Below are positions 36,094-46,615 of a stretch of DNA of 64,000 nt, one piece after another. How positions within the stretch are numbered: the first letter of the stretch is position 1; each line of letters starts with the position of its first letter. A model generated the notes under the pieces. It saw only the letters and a list, made by a program, of their open reading frames with translations. It had not been told where the DNA came from and did no database searches. The stretch spans positions 1,488,001 through 1,552,000 of the forward strand of contig NC_089436.1 in assembly GCF_026210795.1 (NCBI RefSeq). The letters are read 5' to 3'. A program made the translations under genes and the position numbers. The stretch is from Rhizophagus irregularis (lineage: Eukaryota > Glomeromycota > Glomeromycetes > Glomerales > Glomeraceae).

Positions 36094-36714
36094 GTGATTG
36101 AAGAATCTGATAAAATCGAGTATCCACCAGATGAATTTATGCAAAAATACCACCTTACTGGATTCATCCATTATGTTAATGCTTCCAGTAGTAAGTCAGT
36201 TCAGGCCGTGGATTATGCCATGAAGCGTGATGGGCAATGCCTTAGAAAGACCGGGCAAATAAATGGTCATGATGTGTATCTTTGGTCTTGCAAGAATGGT
36301 GCACACCAGTGGGAGTATCCACTAAAATATATTATGAAAAAATTCGAATGGTGTCCTCTTTGCCATCATAGAAGCGGTGAACGCCAATGCCGATATATTT
36401 TTGAGGATCTACTAGGCAAGAAATTTCCATCATGTAGGCCGAATTTTTTGCATGGAATGCAACTTGATGGATATAACGAAGAGTTGCAACTAGGATTCGA
36501 ATTTCATGGCAAGCAACACTATAGTCTTAATTCAATGTTTCATAGAAGAGGCCAGATAGATTTGGATGAACAGAGAATACGCGATCAGAAGAAGCAGGAT
36601 ACTTGCAAGGAGCAAGGTATATGTCTTATCGAAGTGCCTTATACTGCGGATCTTTTTCCATACATTAAGCATACACTAATCGAGAAAGGATTCTTGAGTA
36701 ATTCTTCAAGTTAG
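36094..36714 (+). CDS. Zinc-ribbon plus restriction-type (PD-(D/E)XK) nuclease
   Basis: 206 residues. A Cys pair, CPLCHHRSG (about residues 88-96), follows a [13 protein letters not shown] stretch, making a zinc-ribbon-like unit. Then comes a Vsr/Mrr-like nuclease core: [20 protein letters not shown] (Asp, then Glu-x-His-Gly-Lys-Gln-His) and [10 protein letters not shown]. Such small nucleases are common in giant viruses and mobile elements and may process DNA ends or homing sites. It is on the plus strand between integrase and packaging ATPase, so probably a functional part of the element's DNA-handling module (inference). Confidence 0.7.
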   Translation: MIEESDKIEYPPDEFMQKYHLTGFIHYVNASSSKSVQAVDYAMKRDGQCLRKTGQINGHDVYLWSCKNGAHQWEYPLKYIMKKFEWCPLCHHRSGERQCRYIFEDLLGKKFPSCRPNFLHGMQLDGYNEELQLGFEFHGKQHYSLNSMFHRRGQIDLDEQRIRDQKKQDTCKEQGICLIEVPYTADLFPYIKHTLIEKGFLSNSSS

Positions 36715-36782
36715 GTCGGAGAGAATTATCTTCTTGGTAATTTGCAAGATTATTTTTAGAATAATATTAGTAATAGTTCGAC

Positions 36783-37544
36783 ATGAAAATAAAGAAACTT
36801 GAGCCAGTTGAAAGGTTTGTATACCATATCGATGAGATTAAAGATGCCAAAAAATATAATGGACACTCAAGTGTTCCCCAATGGCCTTTCACCCTTGGAA
36901 TCTTTGGCCGTACTAATACGGGAAAAACTAATGAGGTTATTAATCTCACGCTCAGAACTAAGCCTTATCGAATGTCTAAAGGAAAGAAAGGAGGGACACG
37001 TTATATCAAGTGTGATGATTTGCTACTCATCGGTCACAATCTTAATGAGAAAAAATATATGATCCTTAAAACAGTGTATCAGACAATTGCTAATAATCCA
37101 AAGCCATATCGTGAAAATATTTCATTCCGAGCTTTGAAGCCTGATAAAATTCCCAAGATAGATTCATTTTCTCCGGACAGGGCTACGTTAGCTATATTCG
37201 AAGATCTATGCGCTGATCCAAAGGAAGTGCAGAAGAAAATTATTCCTTATTTCATTGAAGGGCGCCATTACAATGTCAGTTCGATATATGTATCCCAGAG
37301 TTACTTTGATTGCCCGAAGATAATACGAAAAAATCTCTCACACATCTGCCTATTTAACGGCTCCTGCACTACGGACGAGCTTAGCAGAATCGTGTGTCAA
37401 TATGCTAATGACTGGCGCAGTGTAATTAAGATTATTGATAAGGCATTATGTGAGAAAGAATTCATTGTTTTCGATCTAACTGTACCTCGAGAGCATCCAC
37501 ATAGGATACGTATTGGCTGGGATGTACCTCTCACTAATGAGTAG
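36783..37544 (+). CDS. A32-like DNA-packaging ATPase
   Basis: 253 residues. Walker A is GRTNTGKT at residues 42-49 after the beta strand WPFTLGIF. Walker B is [10 protein letters not shown] at about residues 134-143. A sensor stretch, [19 protein letters not shown], follows. This order and length match the FtsK/HerA-type packaging ATPase of Polintons, virophages and nucleocytoplasmic viruses, which pumps DNA into capsids. It supports viral ancestry of the block. Fossil part, one continuous frame. Confidence 0.88.
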   Translation: MKIKKLEPVERFVYHIDEIKDAKKYNGHSSVPQWPFTLGIFGRTNTGKTNEVINLTLRTKPYRMSKGKKGGTRYIKCDDLLLIGHNLNEKKYMILKTVYQTIANNPKPYRENISFRALKPDKIPKIDSFSPDRATLAIFEDLCADPKEVQKKIIPYFIEGRHYNVSSIYVSQSYFDCPKIIRKNLSHICLFNGSCTTDELSRIVCQYANDWRSVIKIIDKALCEKEFIVFDLTVPREHPHRIRIGWDVPLTNE

Positions 37545-37558
37545 AATTTTCTTAGGTA

Positions 37559-38251
37559 CTAAGGACGAAATGTATATTTTTTCCTGGTTTCTAGATCATA
37601 TTCAGATTCATCACGCCTCTTCGCCCATAATTTCCTTTCATGAGTACTAGAATATATTTCCGGTTCTATAGTCACATCACTATGCTTCGTATTGGAAAGG
37701 ATCTGATCAACAAGAGCGACAATTTTCCCGTCCTTAGCGGAAATAATATCCTCCAGATTCCGGCATCTATTCTCTAACAGGTCAATGGATTTTTCGGCAG
37801 ACGCAATAGCTTTTTTCGTATCAGGAATTATACTTTTGAAGATAGCTACCGAATCTGATAATTGGGTGACTTTCCCACCACTCTCCTCCAAAGACCTGGT
37901 CATGGCTACCTCACGAGACTTATATTGCTCTTGCAAGTCGAGAAGCTCTTCAATCTTTTTTTCCAATGCCCGTTTTGATATACACAACTCCTCATTTTCT
38001 TGCCTTAACGAAGTTTCACAGTCGCTGGTAATAGGCTTCATCTTCTGACGCTCTTTTTGCTTAATATAATTTCCAACCGCCTTATTTAACAAATCTTCCA
38101 CTTCGGGATGGATACTACTTGCCTGTTCTAACGATAATGGGTGTTTTCGGGATATAAGACGGCGCCATATATCTATCTTGATGGAACGAGGAAGCTGGTT
38201 AAGTTGCTTTGAGTAATATACATGAAAAGATGGGTTTAGCATATTAGTCAT
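37559..38251 (-). CDS. Coiled-coil protein
   Basis: 230 residues, convergent with the ATPase gene with almost no gap. The middle is heptad-rich (LRQENEELCISKRALEKKIE, EKSIDLLENRCRNLEDIIS), and the C-terminus is basic (KLWAKRRDESEYDLE). No catalytic motif. Role unknown; possibly structural. Confidence 0.5.
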   Translation of the reverse strand: MTNMLNPSFHVYYSKQLNQLPRSIKIDIWRRLISRKHPLSLEQASSIHPEVEDLLNKAVGNYIKQKERQKMKPITSDCETSLRQENEELCISKRALEKKIEELLDLQEQYKSREVAMTRSLEESGGKVTQLSDSVAIFKSIIPDTKKAIASAEKSIDLLENRCRNLEDIISAKDGKIVALVDQILSNTKHSDVTIEPEIYSSTHERKLWAKRRDESEYDLETRKKYTFRP

Positions 38252-39025
38252 TTCTTATAGATAATAAAAAAATTTTGAAAATTCAAGAATTTTACGTATT
38301 TAGAAATTCTAAGAATTCTGAGCATTCGGTGAATTTAGAGCATTCTGCACCCACATAGACGAAGTCTACCAGGATATAGTCATACGCGTCAATGTCGCGA
38401 GAGATCTGCTTGAAAACCGTGACACGATCAAAAATCCACATGACATCCGATCATTGGTCAACAAGAAAAAAATCATTTTGGGCGACAGGCCGTCGCTGAA
38501 ATTAATACATGATCATGTCTTTCGAGATACAGATAGCAAATTTTTTATTAATTCGTTCACCCCTCAAATCATAGATTTTTGGGTGATAGATCTCATGATA
38601 GGATATGCTTTGTGAAGTGCCTGACTAACATTTTTTCGAATTTATGAGAAAAAAGCGCTTATCTTCCAATTTCGCAACTCTAGCCTTAAGCTCAGCATTT
38701 TCGGCCTTAATTTTATTGTACTCGGCCTCAAGCTCGCCAATGTATTGTTTTAATGAATCGATCTCACTGGGATAATTTATTTCAGATTACATGCTTGCGT
38801 AATGTAGTATTAGTATGTTAATATTCAAAAATAAAAAATCATGTGATTTTCCCTCACGGCCCGTAAGTGAAATTTGCCAAGAAATTTTTTATTATCTGGT
38901 GCATATCCCACACGAAAAAATACAGAGAATATGTAAAAATAATCGGCCACCAGGGCACTTTATTGATATAGGAAAAATAAAATACAAATATGTTATGTTA
39001 GCATAGCTAATCTAAAGAAATGTTT
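38252..39025. other. Intergenic with coiled-coil remnant and palindrome motif
   Basis: On the minus strand at about 38613-38790 a short helical frame (SLKQYIGELEAEYNKIKAEN) resembles the start of the 485-residue coiled-coil protein at 48161-49618. The dispersed GC palindrome occurs at about 38478. A degenerate form (CACGGCCCGTAAGTGAAATTTG) lies at about 38847, upstream of that remnant. No complete gene is seen. Confidence 0.5.
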
Positions 39026-40908
39026 TTAGAAATTCGCACTATTTTTCTTGCTTAATCTTCCAGCTTCACGTGGAGGAGGACTTATATCACTCGTCTTCCT
39101 TGATCTTTTTTGAAAACTATTTACAATACTCTGTAAATTTACGATAACCCCATTCTGGAATTAGAGATTTTTGTATAAGTATCATTATATAACTAAGTAT
39201 TTATTTAGAAATAAGGAAAACACTTACTCGCAAAACTAATAGAGCATGAACGAACTCTTCGATTTCCTCAACTGACTCTTTATCAAGGGGTATTTTTGCT
39301 TTAATGACTGGAAGGTGGTATTTTACCTCTTTTTCCATTATTAAACCATGGATCTCCAGATACTTACCTGCAATATTAATCCCGAATCCTATATAATTTC
39401 GATAGAATGTTTCTTTCGTGCATTTCTTTACAAGTTCTTTAGTGCCATCCAAACAGAGTTGAACTAATTTATTATGGTCATGGCAGATTTTATCCTCATC
39501 GGTATCCCATTTTCCACTTTCAAAGAAAACGATTTCCTCCCACTTTTGACGAAGATAAGCACGGAACATGAGATCAGGTTTATCTCCTCTTGATCCAGTT
39601 TTTTGCTGAACTTTGCGGTTTTTGCTGGCTTTACTTTGACGCTCAGCCCTAGTAACTTCAACCTCGTAGTCTACAGGTAAATGATACATAGCCATGTCTA
39701 TTAAGCGAGCAATGATTTCTACTAACGTATTTTCAGATCCTCCAGAAACTCTTTGAAGTGCGTTCAACTTAATCTCCTGTAAAAGAATATCAGTAATCCC
39801 ACCAGCTATACGTTCCTTGATATGATCATCTTCAATCCATTGATCATGCGTTACAATGTCTCTCGAAGGCAACACAAATTTTCGTAATTTATGAACTTCA
39901 TTTCTCTTTGATATAAATTCGTTACATATTTTCTTTACTCCCGCATCTTTGCTTAAGTTTCTTATATTAGCCTTCTCTCCCTATAAATATAAGAAGTAAT
40001 TAATACATGAAATGTAATTTAGTAGCTAATTCATCAAGGAAAAAAATAAAGGTATACATACAACAAGGGATTCGTAATTACTTTCTGGTATATTATATTT
40101 TTCTGAACTAAGGTCTATTACTCCAATACACAACGGATCATCGTTTGATATTTTATTAATATCAATATTACTTATTGTCGTAAGAATATGTTTGTGCGCT
40201 GGTGTATCTTTTTTCTAATCCAATCGAAAATATTTATTTTATGAGAAAAGTTCAAAAAATAACATGGGATCGAAATTTCTGAGACAAGAAATACATAGAT
40301 TGATTACCTTAATTTTATCTTTCAAAAGCGTTATATTATTTAAGGCTAAAGTTTTCCAATTTACTTCTTCTTCGAATTTTCCTCGTAAGAACCCCATATC
40401 TTTTAATGAAATTAGCTCGTTTCTAACGAATCGCATCTAAAAATAAATAGATGGGTTAATAAATTCAGGAAGACATCATTATTTTATTTTTGCGCAAAAT
40501 CCCATCCTAATCAGAATTAGCCGGCATTATTGTCCTTAAAAATCATCGTAAGTATAATGAAAGAGATTCTCGCTGACAATATGTCGCTTTTTCAATCGCA
40601 CTACACTTATTTTTGTCTAGACAACATATTCATCATGTTATTCCTATTGTGTGAAGAACAAAAATAATGTAAATTACTTGGTTAATATTCTGCAACGATT
40701 TAAGATGCTGTTTACGCTTATCATCATTGATCTCATTTTCCATATCCTTTAATATTTTCATAAGACAATCGAAATCTTCGTTTTCCGATTGGATTTTGAA
40801 ACAATTCCATTGTTGGGTAATTACGCTAGAAGTGGTTATTTTATCCAAGGAAGAGGTTTTTAAAAAGTTGTATAATGGAGCGAAAATTTCGGCTGATGAG
40901 CTAGACAT
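39026..40908 (-). CDS. Five-exon gene, PD-(D/E)XK-like, uncharacterised family
   Basis: Exons 40908-40678, 40436-40308, 40214-40062, 39980-39228 and 39154-39026 all end in phase 0 with GT-AG borders, giving an uninterrupted protein of about 464 residues. The middle carries GDKPDLMFRAYLRQKWEEIV and FFESGKW, with an Asp then Glu-x-Gly-Lys arrangement that suggests a PD-(D/E)XK nuclease fold (inference). The rest is helical, and the C-terminus is basic and Ser/Pro-rich. From memory it resembles a repeated Rhizophagus family of unknown function. Its intact frame and regular introns contrast with the broken virus-like parts around it, so it is either host cargo or a nuclear-expressed gene of the element. 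Confidence 0.7.
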
Positions 40909-41022
40909 AATTTACTAATTTAAGATATAAGAGTTTTTGTTAGTATATGCCTGGTAAAAAATAAGCAACTATAATTTCAAATTTCATATACTCTCCTTTT
41001 AAATGGTTTGCAATTTCCCCAT

Positions 41023-41295
41023 TCACGTCTTCTCTGAGCCCGAGTTTATGTTGGGGTCGAAGCGGGAGAATATGCAACAAACCTTTACGCCAAAATTTTG
41101 TGTTCGAGAATAAGGGCATGTGGAATGTGCATTGAAGATCTTGACATTTTCAAAGGCGTTGGGGATAATGCATATACGAACTTTTTTTTCGCTCGCCCGA
41201 CCGCTCAGTAATAAAGCCCCTAGTAACATTATATAAATATACTCCGATCGAAATCTAGTAGAAATAGCCTCTAGCATCGAAGAAAATAAACTCAT
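41023..41295 (-). CDS. Doubtful 90-residue ORF
   Basis: A single open frame with a hydrophobic stretch (YIYIMLLGALLLSG) but no recognisable family. It lies in a region otherwise without genes. It may be chance. Confidence 0.2.
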   Translation of the reverse strand: MSLFSSMLEAISTRFRSEYIYIMLLGALLLSGRASEKKVRICIIPNAFENVKIFNAHSTCPYSRTQNFGVKVCCIFSRFDPNINSGSEKT

Positions 41296-41523
41296 AAATA
41301 AATGCTATTCAGATAGATAGGGAAAAATTCGAAATATTCTTGGGGTCGATTTCTTATGTGTGAAAATTAATTTGTCGCACAAGCAGTCACACAGAGTTAC
41401 AGATGATTTGCGGTGTATCACCCATTACATCATATACACTTTAACAAAACGTGCTAAATTATGTCGCACATGCCAACATGCATTGGCCTTGAGGCGCTTC
41501 GCATGGCTGGACAATATATTATT

Positions 41524-42162
41524 TTATTGATAATATTCGGAATCTGGGTCAAGGACTGATCTGGAAAATTCGGCGCACAAACTCACAATTATATCTAAAT
41601 CCGAGAAATTTACAGTAAAATACTTTCCTAGAAGATAATATGTTCTTAACGTTGATGAATCACATATGTTTTGTATTTCTACCGATTTACTCCTATATTT
41701 CTCACAATCCGAAATTCTGATGAAGTATTCATAATTATATTTTTTATGAATACTATAATATTTGGGATTCCGTGGCCATTTTAACATGTCAGGCCAATAT
41801 GTACCTCTAACAACTATATAGCCTTGCTGATATAATAATTTATTAACAAGTATTAATGTTACAAAACCTAATCGATACCATAATTGGACTCTCTTCTCGT
41901 ATATCCAATCATTTTTCACTGAAAAGCAATAATCATCATACCAAATTTGTCCTGAAGGATGATATCCCCATTCATTTTTCATACCTAAAAACTTCTTATC
42001 GTTAGGAGTAGCATCATTCCTTACTATCTCCCAAACTTTTTTTGCCAAAGATTCAGGTCTCTTCTTGTAATTCCTGTAAGCTTGCTGGATAACTGTTGCA
42101 TAGAAATTCTCAAACTGATAGTTATATTGTCTCGCAATCAAGAATCCCCAAGAGCGTTTCAT
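41524..42162 (-). CDS. IQ-like-motif protein, uncharacterised
   Basis: 212 residues, rich in Tyr and Trp. Near the N-terminus is FYATVIQQAYRNYKKRPESL, similar to an IQ calmodulin-binding helix. The middle has WGYHPSGQIWYDDYCFSVKN. I recall similar N-terminal stretches in many Rhizophagus proteins but know no function. One clean frame with its own ATG; neighbours are element ORFs on the same strand. Confidence 0.5.
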   Translation of the reverse strand: MKRSWGFLIARQYNYQFENFYATVIQQAYRNYKKRPESLAKKVWEIVRNDATPNDKKFLGMKNEWGYHPSGQIWYDDYCFSVKNDWIYEKRVQLWYRLGFVTLILVNKLLYQQGYIVVRGTYWPDMLKWPRNPKYYSIHKKYNYEYFIRISDCEKYRSKSVEIQNICDSSTLRTYYLLGKYFTVNFSDLDIIVSLCAEFSRSVLDPDSEYYQ

Positions 42163-42475
42163 GATAAATAGTTATATATTAGAAGATCTAACCTAGAATA
42201 GGCAGATCATGCATAGCATATTTTTATCCCGCATAAATTTATGCAGGTGATACATTTCACTATTATACTAGGCGATCATGTATGCAGAATTCATTTCGCA
42301 AAAAAATAAAGTATAATAAATGTTTGGCCTCAACATAGTCGAGAGATACATAATGTTAATATTCGGTTGAAAGATATTGCAAAGCGCCTTAATGGCTAAG
42401 TCTATTTTCTTCCTGCATTTTTTCGCACAGAATCGAAATATGCTTCACTAAGATTGCCCAAATCAGTCAAGCCAG

Positions 42476-43288
42476 TTAGACAACCGTGAGTACTCTCCCA
42501 TCCCTCAATCTCAACATAGTGCCTTTTGGCTGTTTTACATACTGAGATGAGATAAATAATTCGCCTGTATCACTTTTATAATTTGATGATTGATAAGAAT
42601 TAGGTGAAACTATTTCTTGCCTGGCAGGCGAAATACAAGCTGGCTCAGCACTTGGCATAGTATTTTCTGCCATAGTCATTTTAATCTGCTTGTATGTTTC
42701 ATAGGTAATTGAATCACTATCATAATCATATGATACCAATGCCAACTTATCCTTTTCTGAATGTGAAGTAGATTGGGAGAAAAGCTCTAGGCGAAGACGA
42801 TTAATTTTAGCCTCTTCTTGTAATATATATTGTTTATATTGCCAGATCTGAAATTCCCTTGCATCAATAGATTTGAGAATTTCATTTCTTCTTGCATGTT
42901 CATTCGAAATAGTATTTCCAGAAATACATCTCTTCAAGTGGTTATCTTGATTGCGACGATTAAATACATACCCTCTAGGTATGAAAACTAAGGAGTCACA
43001 TACACTACAATATATATAATCGGTTGGATGTTGTCTGTAAACTTTATCATTTTCATACATCTTTCCATACATTATAATATATCCATTCTTAGAAAGGATT
43101 CTTGGATTCTCTTCAAGTATTTTCTTAAATGGATCACGGATACGAGAACACCACATTTCTGGTGTTTCGTAATCATGTCTTTTTGTTAAAGGCAATAACG
43201 CATCAAGTATTCTTATATATTCTGCAGAGCCTCCATAAGTATTGTTTGCATCAATTAGCTTAGAATATGTTTTACTATCTAAATCCAT
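42476..43288 (-). CDS. Uncharacterised protein with a C2HC-like finger
   Basis: 270 residues in one frame. YCSVCDSLVFIPRGYVFNRR is followed by NHLKRC, giving a Cys-x2-Cys, His, Cys pattern that could bind one zinc. Then come a coiled coil (QYILQEEAKINRLRLELF) and a Ser-rich tail. It may bind nucleic acid. No family recognised. Confidence 0.5.
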   Translation of the reverse strand: MDLDSKTYSKLIDANNTYGGSAEYIRILDALLPLTKRHDYETPEMWCSRIRDPFKKILEENPRILSKNGYIIMYGKMYENDKVYRQHPTDYIYCSVCDSLVFIPRGYVFNRRNQDNHLKRCISGNTISNEHARRNEILKSIDAREFQIWQYKQYILQEEAKINRLRLELFSQSTSHSEKDKLALVSYDYDSDSITYETYKQIKMTMAENTMPSAEPACISPARQEIVSPNSYQSSNYKSDTGELFISSQYVKQPKGTMLRLRDGRVLTVV

Positions 43289-43655
43289 AATAGTGTTTTA
43301 GTAGATTACTGTATATTGATTTTTAGTGATTTATAGCGTTTTTAGCAAATTCTAGCAATTATTTAGCAACTTATAACTAGATAATATCATCATTCAAATT
43401 TATACAGATTTACTGATTAGCGATTAGATGATTTGTAGCCGATTTGAGAGACTACACACTGTTAAACCCAAATACATTTTTTCTGTGCTATAGAAAAAAA
43501 AAACTCAATACATAAATAGACCTAATTATTTCTCAAACATCGCCTAATTAATGCTGAAGGGGATTCGTATTCATTGTAATACCATTCCCGTATTATTTTA
43601 TGTAAATCCTCATGGAGATTGATAGGTATATCTGTTCCATCACTAGACATGATTA
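43289..43655. other. Intergenic and 3' coding remainder
   Basis: About 43300-43500 is the AT-rich 5' flank of the upstream minus-strand gene. From about 43525 to 43655 the minus strand stays protein-like (HEDLHKIIREWYYNEYESPS), on the far side of the inserted element from the next ORF. Confidence 0.45.
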
Positions 43656-44049
43656 TAGAGATGGTCAGTCGGTCCTGCGGTCTTTGATCGGTCCTGATCG
43701 GTCTTTAGGAAATTTTTGGAAAAGTAATAAGGCTGTGCTTCCAATTTTTTGTAGCACAACAGAACTGATTAAAGACCAAAAAGTGGTAAATTTTGGTCTC
43801 GATCTAATCACCCAATTTAGAGCTAGGCAGGTTTTTATTTTGCCAAAACCAGTATTTTTTGCTTTTTTCGGTCTTTTTCCAATTTCGCCTCTGCTGGTCT
43901 TAAAAAAAGAAGTATAAAGGCCAAATTTTGACATTTATTGGTCTTTAGCCATACTTGCTGCGCCTTAAAAATTCAAGGGTGCATTCCTTATAACTTTCCC
44001 AAAGACCGGGCAGGACCGTCCAGGACCGAAAGACCGACTGACCATCCTT
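43656..44049. mobile_element. Non-autonomous Mutator-type element with 9-bp duplication
   Basis: 394 bp. Inverted ends share GATGGTCAGTCGGTC and GACCGACTGACCATC, with further GGTCCTG/CAGGACC pairing inside the arms. ACATGATTA is present on both sides (43647-43655 and 44050-44058). It lies inside a minus-strand coding region of the large element, so it is younger. The 9-bp duplication points to a Mutator-type transposase in trans, not necessarily the family of the 13.7-kb MULE, whose ends differ. Confidence 0.88.
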
Positions 44050-44434
44050 ACATGATTACCATATCCGATGTCCGCAAAGTTTGGTATGTTGCTTGATCAA
44101 TCAAACTTATCCAGTTTCTATCAGTTTCATTGCAAAGATGGCATATGGCAACATATTTATCTGAAACTCGTATATAACGCGATTGTGGGAGCTTATCTAT
44201 GAAATGTCCTAGTGCCAATTCTGTATAACGGTAATAACAGCCTGATTGATCCTCCGGAGCTAAATATACAGTAAAATCTGCCTCTGGAAGACCACGTAAT
44301 ATTAATTTTCGTACCATTTCATTTATTAGGTATGAGCTATAATTCAATTTTTTACATGGAAGCCGTAGTTTATATAGATTTCTGGTGGATGCGTGACAGG
44401 CTATTTGCATATGGACATGAAACGTTTTATGCAT
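44048..44434 (-). CDS. Uncharacterised ORF interrupted by a short element
   Basis: 128 residues, with YVAICHLCNETDRNWISL suggesting a partial Cys/His cluster. The region continues in protein-like DNA to the left of the inserted 394-bp element. No family recognised. Confidence 0.45.
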   Translation of the reverse strand: MHKTFHVHMQIACHASTRNLYKLRLPCKKLNYSSYLINEMVRKLILRGLPEADFTVYLAPEDQSGCYYRYTELALGHFIDKLPQSRYIRVSDKYVAICHLCNETDRNWISLIDQATYQTLRTSDMVIM

Positions 44435-44771
44435 GGAGAATATGTGATCGCTCCTTTATTATGTACTTTGTAGTATGACGTATATTGTATCCAGCGTATC
44501 ACCTGGCTCCCAGACAGTTCCCGGCACTTCCTCGCAACCTTCCCGCAACTCAAATCACGGGATGATCGGCTAATCAGATCTTCGAATTCATGTAACTAAG
44601 CCACCCTTATTTTTTTAATAAATCATTATATTAATCATTACGAAAATTAAAGCGCTGACTGTACACGAAAGGGACCAGCTCATAGATCATGATACATAAA
44701 AGCAGGAAGCTGGTTTACCCTATTACCTCACTTCTTCTTTGCTTTCCATAAAGCTTTTCTTGAACGTAATA

Positions 44772-45589
44772 ATGTCTGCACAGTGGAGCGAAGAACAAAC
44801 CCGAATGCTTATTGATGAACGTAAAAATGGGAATGAAGAATACCACCGAACCTCTATTCGTAATAAGAGAAACTTTTGGGAAGATATTGCGAATGAAATC
44901 AACCGAGTAAATAATACTAACTACTTCACCGGGGAAGATTGTAATAAGAAATTCTTAGCTCTAACTCGGGCATACTATGTAAGTAACATTATAATCGAGC
45001 AGTTGGAGACACTATGCTTATACTTATCCCGACTCTAATCTGATATTTTTGGTAAATATAGACGACCGTGGCCTATAAGAAAGCTAAGGCGGAAGCTGAG
45101 AGTCTCTTACTATCAACTAATGAGGGATCTGGGGTGGAGGGTCCACCAACTACTGTAGTAACTAAAAAGAAGAAGAGAAGTCTTATAGGAGAACATTATT
45201 ACGAAGAGTTCTCCACGGAATTTTGGAAAGAACCTGGTATTTGTTTTTCTGATATTCGTATTTACTTTGGTAAATCCAGGATATTCCCCCTAAAATATTT
45301 ACTGTTTCTAGGATCACAACGTAACTTAAGAAATCCATCATCATCATCTAATACACCGAATAGATTACAACCGTCAAGAATCCCCAGATCAATGTCATCA
45401 TCTGCCTTGGGATCCAGTATTGCTTCAAGAACCGGAACTGCTTCAAAAATTCCTCGAGCAATTCCTTCTAATACATCGCGTCCAACAACACCTTCTTCTG
45501 GTTCGAGACCCGTGACGCCCTCATTCTCTCAAAGCGCTGAAACTATTAATGTTTTTATTAATTACATTGAGCCGGACTACCAAGAGTGA
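44772..45589 (+). CDS. Trihelix/Myb-like DNA-binding protein, three exons
   Basis: Exons 44772-44978, 45062-45236 and 45312-45589 sum to 660 nt, an intact protein of about 219 residues. The first 75 residues are a Myb/SANT-type trihelix: QWSEEQTRMLIDERKNGN, then RNFWEDIANEINRVN and DCNKKFLALTRAYY. Then come a basic KKKKR stretch and a HYYEEFSTEFW motif. The tail is Ser/Pro/Thr-rich. Likely a nuclear DNA-binding protein, perhaps a regulator or derived from a Harbinger-type accessory protein. The start was chosen at MSAQW, since upstream codons are not trihelix-like. A broken relative lies at 54246-54950. Confidence 0.7.
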
Positions 45590-45862
45590 TTTCTTAATAA
45601 CAAAGAAGATCATTTATTTTACTTTGCTATTCTATATTAAAGCGGGATTTTCATATCTGTAAATAGCTATGTTAGTTTAGTAAATTTTGTATTTTTTCGT
45701 TAGTATGTAATATGGCCGATCCGTTAAGTAAAAAATGAATAAAAAAAAAGTAGAATAATAGATCGAAAGACCAGAAGAAAGTAATGATTGAAATAAATGA
45801 TGCTATCAAAGAGGGAGGGAGTTCTCGGATCCTAAGCCATAAATGAGAGTCCCAGCATCAAG

Positions 45863-46586
45863 TTATTTCGCAATATTACCTCCACCGATACTTCCTCTAA
45901 CACTACCGCTACTGCTACTGTTGTTACTACTGCTACTATCAGAAAAACTAACTGATTTCTTATTTCCCTCCTTTTCAACCCATTCGATGATTTTATCTAT
46001 AGAAGTTCTTCTTGGTGATTTTTGATGTCGATAAAAACTAGCTAATGTGCTAGCGCTAAGACCGATTTCGATTGATAAAATATTGTACAATTGCGTTGGA
46101 GAACGACCTTCTCTTTTCCTCCTATTATTAAAAAGGGCCGTAAATTCGACCCAGTATGTTTCATATTCATCCGTATATTCGGAATATTGTCCCATGGAAA
46201 CGTGACTTGTGGAAGAGAATCGATTTGATCCTGCTAGAAGAAAGCGCAGTAGGGCGCAGATAAGTATATATGCATGACGTTATATTTTTTCTAATTGACG
46301 ACCTACCTTGAGATGCTGTATCATTTCTCCATTCAGCTTCTGTACGCATTCTTTGAAGCTCATTACTTAATGTTAAGACGGTTCTTTCAAGATTATTATC
46401 TCGCGATCCCATTAGATATTTGCGAAAAAAGAAGATAGTAATGGCAAAGATTAAATAAATGCTTATATTTCCCGAAAAAATATCCTGGATCATTTCCATA
46501 GTTAGGACACCACGGCTCAACATCTCGTAAAATACAATTGTGATGCCGAAGACTGCGATCAAGAAAATATCTGAGTTTGAGAACAT
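45863..46586 (-). CDS. Membrane-anchored protein with helix-turn-helix region, two exons
   Basis: Exon 1 (46586-46307) codes two hydrophobic helices (IFLIAVFGITIVFYEML, IYLIFAITIFFFRKYLM) and a short coiled coil. Exon 2 (46230-45863) continues in frame across a GT-AG intron. It codes a cro-like HTH (LYNILSIEIGLSASTLASFY, then KSPRRTSIDKIIEWVEKE) and a Ser/Asn-rich tail. Total about 215 residues. A DNA-binding domain behind a membrane anchor is unusual; alternatively exon 2 could be translated alone from its internal ATG at 46195. An old, CpG-depleted copy is at 18957-19600, so this is a recurrent part of the element. Confidence 0.6.
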
Positions 46587-46588
46587 TT

Positions 46589-46615
46589 TTTAGATAGATA
46601 GATAGATAGATAGAT
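46589..46615. repeat. GATA microsatellite
   Basis: Five to six tandem TAGA/GATA units directly upstream of the preceding minus-strand gene. Confidence 0.85.

Noticed and set aside
36094-36714. Homing endonuclease of the HNH type
   Set aside because: The Glu-x-His-Gly-Lys-Gln-His pattern fits a Vsr/PD-(D/E)XK-type core better than HNH.
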